This document shows, one piece after another, positions 56,761 through 64,000 of a stretch of DNA of 64,000 nucleotides (positions within the stretch are counted from its first letter, which is position 1; each line of letters starts with the position of its first letter). The translations under genes and the position numbers were made by a program. The notes below the pieces were generated by a model. The model was not told the origin of the DNA, did not search any database, and saw only the letters and a list, made by a program, of their open reading frames with translations. This DNA is from Takakia lepidozioides (taxonomy: Eukaryota; Streptophyta; Takakiopsida; Takakiales; Takakiaceae), in the NCBI GenBank assembly GCA_030704615.1, contig CM060734.1, forward strand, positions 37,648,042-37,712,041, given 5' to 3'.

Positions 56761-57690
56761 GGGCCGAGTCTGATGAGAGGGCAAAACAGGCTGAAATAGG
56801 TTGAAGAAGAAGGTGCCCTCACCACACTGTCCTTGACCTTGTGTCATGACCCATGGAGGATTTGACAGACAAAAGGACCTCTTGTGTGTGATGCTTGTGT
56901 CTGTAGTCAGGGTCGGATTGGTCAGTGAGAACCTGCACCACGGTGCAGCTGAGCAGGCAGACATTGAAACACGGCCTGCTAAGACCAAGCTGACTCTCCC
57001 AAGAACCTTGTAAACATCAGGAAGAATATCAAATCATGGTACTAACAGGAGCCAACAACCCACATTTGCAGGATGGACAAACTTCTTCACATCGTACATT
57101 AAGAAAAAGCCACACCTTGCGATTGCGGTTGTCGAACCCTCGTGAAGGATCTTTAAAAAACTCATGCCAGCTCTGCTCCATGATTCAAATTTAGGGCCGA
57201 GTCTGATGAGAGGGCAAAACAGGCTGAAATAGGTCTAAGAAGAAGGTGCCCTCACCTCATGACCCATGGAGATTTGACTGACCATGAACCCAAGAGGACC
57301 TCTTGTGTGTGCTGCTTGTGTCTGTAGTTAGGTAATATCGGATTGGTCAGTGAGAACCACCACGGTGCAGCTGAGTGGGCAGAGATTGAAACACGGCCTG
57401 CTAAGACCAAGCTAACTCTCCCAAGAACCTTGTAAACATCAGGAAGAATACCAAATCATGGTACTAATAGGAGCCAACAACCCACATTTGCAGGATGGAC
57501 AAACTTCTTCACATCGTACATTAAGAAAAAGCCACACCTTACGATTGCGGTTGTCCCACCATCGTGAAGGATCTTTAAGAAACTCATGCCAGCTCTACTC
57601 CGTGCTGTAAAATCAGGGTCGAGCGGGTAGAGATTGAAACACGGCCTGCTAAGACGAAGCTGACTCTCCCAAGAACGGCGAGCTCCCAGC
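56761..57690 (+). repeat. Tandem repeat, about 430-bp unit, 2.2 copies
   Basis: Unit 1 starts at 56761 (GGGCCGAGTCTGATGAG), unit 2 at 57194 and unit 3 at about 57616. Unit 3 is internally deleted and runs out near 57690. Units 1 and 2 are close to identical, which points to recent duplication or an assembly effect. A related single block lies near 53415-53620. Confidence 0.85.
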
Positions 57691-58597
57691 CGAAACCGCC
57701 TCGCACACATACCCTAGCGTTTCTAGGGTTGCTTGCTTCAGATGCGAACGTTGCTCCAACTGCGGGCCTCCCATGCATGTTTGCCCTCCCTCCCGCTCAC
57801 TTGCTCTAAGTCCCAGCCCTCTCTCTCTCTCTCCCTCCCGCTTGCTCTAAGTCTGCTCACGCTACCGTGATGGGCAACTTTTTAAGTTTTTTAACCTTTT
57901 TGTAAACCCTAAAAGCCCCTTTTTGATTTTATTTTTATTTTTTTTCTTAAAGGAAACCACAGGCCCTTGAGTAGGGGGAAAAATTCACCCGCCTTCATTT
58001 ATGGGCCATAAGTCCTACAGGACAATCAACGCCCAGACATACCATCACGAACAATCCCACACACGGGATAAGGGCAACGGGTTTGAACCCCAAACCACCG
58101 GGGCGACACACTGTGCACTTACCAGCCGATGTGTTTTTTTAAAATCTTTTTGCACTTTGTTTTTTTATTTTATTTAAAAAAAATTCATTCTAATGGTCAG
58201 AGTCTCCGTTTTTTCAAAATATAAATACTATATATAACCAGAAAAGCATGTGTCGACACGTGCAGTCATGTAGTGATTCATCTATGTGATGTTATGGCAG
58301 AATGCATTAGAGTGAGAGTCATGAAGTCATATGTCTGTCTAGCAATATGTACACGTCATTCCAGTGTAGCCATGACCGTGACTGGTAGTCATATCTGCCA
58401 TGCCAATATTCGTGGTCAAACATGTTTGACCTGTGTTGCGCAGAGTCCGGAGCCATACAGTCGCATATACGCCTTCCCCATACCTGCATTATGACTTCAA
58501 AAGCATTTTACGACTGCAAATGGCATTTCTGCCACAAATCTGTCATGACTGCACACCCATGGGAGTCATAAAAGCCGCAATCTATTGTAGTGCACGG
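57691..58597. other. Non-coding; right part may be a transposon end
   Basis: A (CT)n-rich patch lies at 57818-57836 and poly-T rich DNA at 57895-57950 and 58135-58180. The part 58265-58597 is full of GTCATGAC-like words and ends ...AATCTATTGTAGTG, the form of a CACTA right end that cuts off the LTR copy at 58598. No matching left end was found. Confidence 0.4.
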
Positions 58598-61077
58598 TGT
58601 TGCTCCTACAAGGACATCCCAGCCCAAACCCGGACTGACTCTTGCCTCCACCTACGGAAAGGTCTTGGCCTAATGAGAGGGTGGAAAAGTACGAGGAAGA
58701 GAAGCTAAAGCAATGCCTAACCCCAACATGCCCTCATCCCAACACTCTTTTTCTCATCTCTTCCCTCACTTGCATGACCATGGGAATATCATGAAGATAC
58801 TCCTCAAACCGCCCTCCACGAGCTTCAAAATTCGGCCTTCAAGACCACATGCCAGTCCTTAGGCAGTCCACCAGTGCCTCCACGAGTCAGCACAGGCCGT
58901 CCACAGGTCAACACGGGCCACCACAGACCAGCACAGGCCCACACAGATCACTGGTCACAGCCGTCACAGCCCCACACAGGCCACAGCCTGTCACAGCACA
59001 TCACAACCCCAAAGGCCATAGGCACAGCCTGTCACAGCCCTACAAAGGTCACAGGGGTCACAACCCCAAAGGCCACAGGCACAGCCTATCACAGCCCTAC
59101 AAAGGTCACAGGGGTCACAGCCCCAAAGGCCACAGTCTGTCACAGCCCCTCACAGCTCGTCACAGCTTGTCACAGCCCTACACAGGTCACAGGGGTCACA
59201 GCCCCACAGGGCACAGCCCGTCACAGCCCCACAGGCCACAGGGCACAGCCTGTCACAGCCCGCCACAGCCCATCACAGCCCATCACAGCCTGTCACAGCT
59301 CGCCATAGCCTCTCACAGCCCCTCACAGCCCCACAAGCCACATGGCACAGTTTAGCCACGCCAAGCTAGGGTTTGTGTCTCTTGGACTCTAGGCTTCTTT
59401 GCACCGAGCTATGGCGGCTGTGAAGAAATCAGCAAGGTATTCTTGCTCTTTCGGCTCCCACACACCACCAATAGTAGCCCTAAGCCATGAGGAAGATGGT
59501 TGCCACAAACCAAGCTTTCTTTCTCATTTAGACTCCCCAAACACGCCACTAAACTCAATGGCAAACAACCAAGCCTTGCTGGTTTCCAGCCCTTGTGAGC
59601 ACTCATTCAAGCGTTTTCCTTGGCCATAGCATCTGTCTTAGAGCCTATTCCAGCCCCCTACACCTGCCACTTCAAGAGCCATGCTCTATCTAGGCTTGAG
59701 GTCGAAACCCCAACTCAGAACACACTCTACAAGTGTCGGACTGTCACATAAGAGCAGATCGGCCCCTTACCTTCTATTCTAGTTCTCTAAAGCTTGAAAA
59801 CAAAAGCCCAATGGACTGAAGGCATTCTCCACACATGCCCCACTCTCACCACAAGAGAATCAGCCCCTTTGCTTCCTTTCTTGCACCCACCAACTTGAAA
59901 ATACAAGCTTCAGCGGGCTGAAAGCATGCTCCACACATGCATTGCCCTCACATAAGGGAAGTCAGCCCTTCCCTCTTCCTTGCTTGCCCTCCAAGCTTGA
60001 AGATGGAAGCTTCAATGAGCTGAATACATGCTCCACACATGCAACCCCTTCACACAAGAGGTATCAGCTCCCTATCTTGGCTCCTTGGCTCCTTGATGCT
60101 CTCTAAGACAAGACTAAACACTCCACAGCCTTTGCCAAGCTCCTGAAACCCCAAGGCTTACATTTCCAGCCACAAGACACTTCTCTTGTGGTGCAAGAAC
60201 TCTTCTTCCAAGCTCTGAAACCCTAGGTGCACATTCCATGGCCTTGCCGCACCTCTTAGCTCCTGTTCCAGCCCTGCTCTTGCCATGACAAGAGCCCTCT
60301 CAATGCTGAAGCTCGAGATTGAAACCCAATCTCACCATACTCCACAAAGTGCACTGATTTGCCCCAAGCCAAATCAGCCCTTTCGCTTAGTCTTGCAATC
60401 CTCCACACAATGAAAGCTCGCATTCCCAAGTCCAGTTCTCAGCTTTGCCACCAAAGCCACTATAACCTGCTCTTGATTGGTCCTCTTCCCAATCGTGTTT
60501 GCTCATGCATGTACACAATCTGAAACCATCAAGGTGCTCTGGAATTACATGCAGCATGGTGCTTTTATCTTTGAAGCTGAATGCCAAGGTCTATCACCTC
60601 GTAACCCACATCGCCTCCGCTTCTAACAACCAAGGGCTCCACGGTGCTCCTTGCATAACAACCTGGTTTCTCTCATCCTCAAGCAAAAACCACAAGTGCT
60701 ACAACTAACTCGTGTCTGGCACTCACAGATACGAGTTCATCTTTCTCGAGTGATAAAGAGGAAGAATACAAGCACAAGCTCATGCGAGCTCACAAAGCTG
60801 AAGCATAAACTCATGCATATATAACCTCATCACTCAAATACAAGTCAAGCCAAGTGCACCCCACGCCATGGGGAATCCACACTACGGCGCCATAGCTAGG
60901 CGCGGTGAGGCTCAACTCGAGAAAGATGAGCCTCCCGCGCTTGCCGTGAAGATAACCACTCCAGGGCCTAAATCTGCCTTGACCCCTGGATTGACGCTTT
61001 GGCCAATCCCAAATGTCAATATGTAAAAGCTAGCTATTTCCTAGCTAGTTTCACACTAGTGATAAAATAACTTGACA
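58598..61077 (-). repeat. Inverted second copy of the element-1 LTR (solo or truncated)
   Basis: The reverse complement begins TGTCAAGTTATTTTATCACTA at 61077 and follows the LTR at 33501-35760 in its outer parts: near 60840-61030 with the GGCGCCATAGCTA region, and 58600-58860 with the GACTGACTCTTGCCTCCACC region. The inner part differs and contains a CACAGCC array. No retroelement genes adjoin it in the window, so it is a solo LTR or the edge of a truncated element. Its inner end is cut by the CACTA-like end at 58597. Confidence 0.65.
58870..59350. repeat. CACAGCC-type repeat, roughly 10-bp period
   Basis: Units such as CACAGCCTGT, CACAGCCCCA and CACAGGGGT are mixed with AAAGGCCACAGG phrases, including a higher-order unit of about 60 bases repeated two to three times near 59000-59130. 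It lies inside the inverted LTR copy, at the place where the other LTR copy has a different GC-rich repeat. Confidence 0.85.
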
Positions 61078-61500
61078 ACGTTACTTGTATTGGTCTATGC
61101 CGCATGGGGCGAGACTTACTCAAATTGACATGATTCTGAAATAAAACCTGGTTGTTTATCATCAATGTCTCCCCATTGTCTTTCATTTCATGGTATTGTG
61201 TCATTGTGCCATGTTTTGTTTATATATTTGATTGATTTGTCTTGTATGCTACATAGTAACGGCCTTCGTAATCTCAGTCGCGGTTACGAATATGACTGGT
61301 GCTCCAATCATCCATCAGGCCGCGGATCATGAGACGAGTTACCACCTGACACCCGTTTTTATTTATTTATTTTTTAATGTAATGGAAACACCTGGGAGCG
61401 ACAGCTCACAAATCAGGCCCCCTTAATAGTATAACCTCTTTCACAGTAACCCCGCCATGTGGCGTTGGAATGGGACACCACCCAGGAACATATCACACTC
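61078..61500. other. No gene recognised
   Basis: A short spacer between the inverted LTR and the tRNA-like sequence. Nothing coding was seen. Confidence 0.4.
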
Positions 61501-61568
61501 GTCAGTAGCATTTGACCCCATCATCATCTTGGTGGCACTAAGTGCACTTCACCAACTGAGCTACTGAC
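61501..61568 (-). other. tRNA-like sequence (SINE head or tRNA pseudogene)
   Basis: On the minus strand it starts GTCAGTAGCTCAGTTGGTG, matching the tRNA A box, has a B-box-like GGGGTCAAATGC, and its ends pair perfectly over 8 bases (GTCAGTAG with CTACTGAC). The total is 68 bases, and the anticodon stem has a mismatch with a short loop, so it is not a working tRNA gene. Confidence 0.5.
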
Positions 61569-61711
61569 TGTTGGTATCTCATTCAACTCTTACTAAACGT
61601 CAAGTGAACAGTGGAACTTGCTTTATGAGCCAAATAGAAACTGTTTTTTCTCCTGAAGTTTATACATAATGTTTCTTTATTGCTCATATTGTATATTAAT
61701 AGACAAACAAT

Positions 61712-61734
61712 TATATATATATATATATATATAT
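61712..61734. repeat. (TA)n microsatellite
   Basis: About eleven TA units lie directly downstream of the non-LTR element. Confidence 0.95.
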
Positions 61735-61869
61735 TTAAAATGATCCATTTAAATTCATTTAAATGATTTAAAAAATACATATTCAGATATTTCTCCTTAT
61801 TTCTGGACCAAACTTTAGTCCAGATTTACTTAAAACTGTGTGTTTCAAGCCGTCGTAAGAGAAATTTAT

Positions 61870-61993
61870 GGATGTGCCAGACGGCATGGTTGTGTCGAGT
61901 AATACGAAGGTCATGAATAACGGGATGTGTGCATTGGCTAAGCAGGTGAAGCCAAGTGTTGCGGGTCGAGTGGGTGCTAGTACATAGCGGACA
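61870..61993 (-). pseudogene. LINE C-terminal zinc finger
   Basis: The minus strand reads CPLCTSTHSTRNTWLHLLSQ and C, then HPVIHDLRITRHNHAVWHIH: C-x2-C-x12-H-x4-C followed by a His-rich helix, the usual nucleic-acid binding finger at the end of LINE polyproteins. It lies in a different frame from the preceding segment. Confidence 0.7.
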
Positions 61994-62379
61994 ATTTGAG
62001 GAGGGGAAAATGTGGGGCTAGAAGGTGTGTTTCCGCTGGTGGCCCATGTACTGTGCATATCTGAATTTAAGGGTCTGTTTTATTTGAGCGTCAGTTGCAA
62101 GATATGTGTGCCAGAAATGATTAGATAGTTTATGGTTCAGTACTGAGGATTGTGTCCATTTCTGGATATGTAGTTTAGTGTGGCTAGCGGAAGTTGAGGC
62201 TTGTTTGTTAGTTTTTCGAGTAAGGGAGGTAAAGAGGTTCCGGATAAGACAAGGTTCCGGGGGGCCAGGAACGGGGTGGATGAACCAGAATGGATGGGCA
62301 TGGGCAACATGGATGGGGTCTGGAGTGGGATCCACCGGGGGCCGGGTGGCCCCGCATTGGGCAAAGAGGTCAGCCATTT

Positions 62380-62760
62380 CGTTGCCAATGATACGGCCAG
62401 TGTGCGAGCGAACTTTGAAAGGATGGGTTGGTTCAGGGAGATATCAAGATGGACGATGGCGGCGATGAGGTTCTGATCAAGGTGGTGGTGGTGCGAGGAA
62501 GGGTGGGAGAGGTGGTTACGGATGAGAAATAGTGAGGTAAGGCTATTGGTAAAGATATAGTGGGGTGGGGGGGGAGTGAGGGGAGTTGGATGAGGGCATC
62601 ATGGATGGCCATGAGTTCAGCACGAAGGATGTTGGCGGCCGGGAAGGCACAGGGCAAGCCCTTGGTTGGTAGCGGCATGGTAAATATCGTATCTAGCCCT
62701 AGGGCCCGCTATGAGGGATCCATCAGTGTAGTGCGAGTGGGCAGGTGGGTACTTAAGAGG
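62380..62760 (-). pseudogene. RNase H domain of the LINE
   Basis: It degrades RNA in the RNA-DNA hybrid. Motifs: HYTDGSLIAGPRARYDIYH (first Asp), NILRAELMAIHDAL (Glu), YIFTNSLTSLF (the expected Asp of TDS is Asn, codon 62545-62547) and NEMADLFAQCG (last Asp). Three frames are needed to read it. Confidence 0.7.
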
Positions 62761-63069
62761 TAGAACCTGTTGGGATACCGGGGGTTCACTATGAGCGGGC
62801 ATAATAAATGAGATAGGGGGGTAGGGTAGCGCTTTAGACCATGTTTTACCTGGGTTTATTCTGAGGTAAGGGCTGGGAGTAGCGGGTTGGGGCGGGGGGA
62901 TAGGAAATGTAGTTGCTTTTATGCCATGCATGTCAGTTAGGAGGCGAGTAAGGCGGGAAGGAAAGTCGGTGGGTATGGTGGCAGCGGTGGGGGTGCGATG
63001 GACAAGCAATATTAGGGTTAGGGTGGGTTCCCCGTGTTTTAGGTATTTGGGAAGGGGCAGGGTGCGGGA

Positions 63070-63400
63070 TTATTTGATCTGGTTTGGATCAATAGCAGGT
63101 AAAGGTGTGACCTCAGGGGGGAGGTGGAGGAGAGGGTGCCTAGAGGTTGGCAGTTGTTGGTGTGTTAGAAGAAAGATGGTGGCGGCGGAGGAGGGGGAGG
63201 ATTGGGCCGCGAGGCGAGCCCATTGGAGAGCTTCATGCGCGAATAGCCTAGGGGGTGGATGTGCAAGCCCGCGACCAGTCCATGTATGTTGTGTGGCAAA
63301 GCCGGAGGCTCCAAATATGCAATCCCGGGGGTGGGGGCTAGAGTATGACAAGAGCTCCATCGGGCATGTGAGCGGGCTAGAGTAATAAGAGTGTGTGATT
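63070..63400 (-). pseudogene. Domain with HPP motif, possibly N6-adenine methyltransferase-like
   Basis: The minus strand reads PLTCPMELLSYSSPHPRDCI, FGASGFATQHTWTGRGLAHP and then PPRLFAHEALQWARLAAQ, SAATIFLLTH. The layout (TP-like start, D-x-FGASG, W-G-G-AHPP, then a hydrophobic LLTH strand) resembles phage-type Dam N6-adenine methyltransferases, whose catalytic motif is NPPY/F after W-G-R. His replaces Asn here. The similarity is by eye and weak; it could be another conserved retroelement domain. Confidence 0.3.
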
Positions 63401-63854
63401 TGAAAAGAGGTTATAAGAAATGCTAGGATGTCAGGTGGGAGGGTGGTGTGAGAGTAGGCTTGGGTTAGCTTGTGGGAGATGCTCGGTTTTTTTGGGGGGG
63501 TATCACCTAAGTAGCGGTCAACAAGTCAGCAAACTTCTGTAGCAAAGTCTTGCCTAGGGGGCAGTAGCTGACTGGGTAACGGGTTGGAGTTTGAGAATCT
63601 GTGCCATAGCCAAGTGAGTCTGTCATTGGAGATGAGTCCATTGTAGCGGCCATAAAGAGCGTATAGACTGGACATACGTTTGCCAGAGCGTATTATGGGG
63701 GGGATGTGCATGATATCTTTGTCAGGGTTGCATTCCGTTATGCATACATGCACCTCAGGAGCAACTAGGGGGTTATGGACATATCGGGCGTCCAACAACT
63801 GGGTTTGGGAAGTATGTTGTTGGTGTATATGAGCTAGGTAGTTGGTAGTAGTTG

Positions 63855-63999
63855 TTTTATGGAATGCGGTGAGAAGGTCAAGGTTATGGGCCGGGTCACA
63901 GTCGTCATGGGACCCAAAAAGGTCATCCTCTGTTTGCCAGGTGTTGTCTTCTGGTGGGTAGCTAGCCCATTTACATAGATAGAAAGTGTCAAGGCATGT
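63855..63999 (-). pseudogene. Chromodomain of the non-LTR element
   Basis: The minus strand reads FYLCKWASYPPEDNTWQTED, DLFGSHDDCDPAHN and LDLLTAFH. This matches the chromodomain core Y-L-V-K-W-x-G-Y-P-x-E-x-N-T-W-E-x-E-x-L and the closing helix. Chromodomains bind methylated histone H3. The first strand lies at the window edge. Confidence 0.65.
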
Positions 64000-64000
64000 G

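Larger units (their letters stand above)
53418..57690. repeat. Dispersed repeat block, at least six partial copies
   Basis: The phrase around TGAAATAGGTTGAAGAAGA followed by a GCCCTCACCAC-like word recurs near 53418, 53849, 55287, 55578, 56794 and 57223, often preceded by GGGCCGAGTCTGATGAGAGGG. Another shared phrase, GACAGCCTAGAATTGT, recurs near 55535 and 56682. The blocks carry PPR fragments on the minus strand, so PPR-containing segments were duplicated and decayed here. Confidence 0.65.
61783..64000 (-). mobile_element. Non-LTR retroelement 3' half with chromodomain and MTase-like domain (partial)
   Basis: It runs off the right edge of the window. Order on the minus strand: chromodomain (63999-63855), a linker, a domain with an HPP motif (63400-63070), RNase H (62760-62380), then a CCHC finger (61993-61870). 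The RNase H plus terminal CCHC finger layout is that of LINE-type elements. Any reverse transcriptase must lie beyond position 64000. Frames shift repeatedly and stops occur, so the copy is dead. Confidence 0.65.

Noticed and set aside
58265-58597. Second complete CACTA element
   Set aside because: A right end (ATTGTAGTG) and internal repeats are visible, but no matching CACTACA left end or target duplication was found.

Overview
The window looks like nuclear DNA from a green plant lineage, most probably a charophyte (streptophyte) alga with a large, transposon-rich genome such as a Chara relative. The grounds are spliceosomal GT-AG introns in every real gene, a plant-type glutamate-1-semialdehyde aminomutase with an N-terminal leader, a POB1-like BTB/BACK protein, PLS-class pentatricopeptide (PPR) remnants, and a Ty3/Gypsy element carrying a DNMT3-like cytosine methyltransferase. 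Methyltransferase-bearing retrotransposons have been described in charophytes and dinoflagellates. The species assignment is an inference. Two 500-base runs of N (29464-29963 and 45012-45511) are scaffold gaps.

Left part (1-25 kb): five host genes. GSA (minus, 1627-3548, 4 exons) makes 5-aminolevulinate. Next is a tail-anchored protein with a START/VASt-like domain (plus, 4327-6496), then a mitochondrial carrier (minus, 7536-10515, 5 exons). After about 9 kb of transposon debris come a monoacylglycerol-lipase-like alpha/beta hydrolase (plus, 19403-20834) and a POB1-like BTB-BACK ubiquitin-ligase adaptor (minus, 21538-24317 or further, 7 or more exons, with one in-frame TGA in the BTB domain). 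The debris at 11.8-19 kb holds two decayed copies of a DUF3504/Crypton-type tyrosine recombinase. One copy is split by a CACTA-type insertion whose empty site survives in the other copy. A Harbinger-type MITE and a long inverted repeat also lie there.

Middle (25-33.5 kb): mostly unrecognised, with a TATCCGG-rich cluster, a second Harbinger-type MITE and a gap.

33.5-45 kb: a decayed Ty3/Gypsy element in the order LTR, Gag, protease, cytosine methyltransferase, RT, RNase H, integrase, PHD finger. It has been hit twice by solo LTRs of another family. Part of its RT domain was cut out and now lies downstream, inverted and rotated, which fits excision, circularisation and reinsertion. The methyltransferase has lost its catalytic Cys (Tyr in its place) and has stops, so this copy is dead, but the architecture is readable.

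45.5-53 kb: the RNase H-integrase end of a second Gypsy element, followed by a long frameshifted coiled-coil ORF that ends in a polypurine tract and an LTR. 53-58 kb: PPR pseudogene fragments inside dispersed and tandem repeats. 58.6-61.1 kb: an inverted second copy of the first element's LTR. 61.8-64 kb (minus): the 3' end of a non-LTR element with, in order, a chromodomain, a domain with an adenine-methyltransferase-like HPP motif, RNase H and a CCHC finger. Arrays of 9-10 bp CACAGCC-type repeats occur in three separate retroelement contexts.

The host genes are independent transcription units with no operon logic. The strongest candidate for an unusual system is the pair of retroelements that combine nucleic-acid methyltransferase domains with chromatin-reader domains (PHD, chromodomain).
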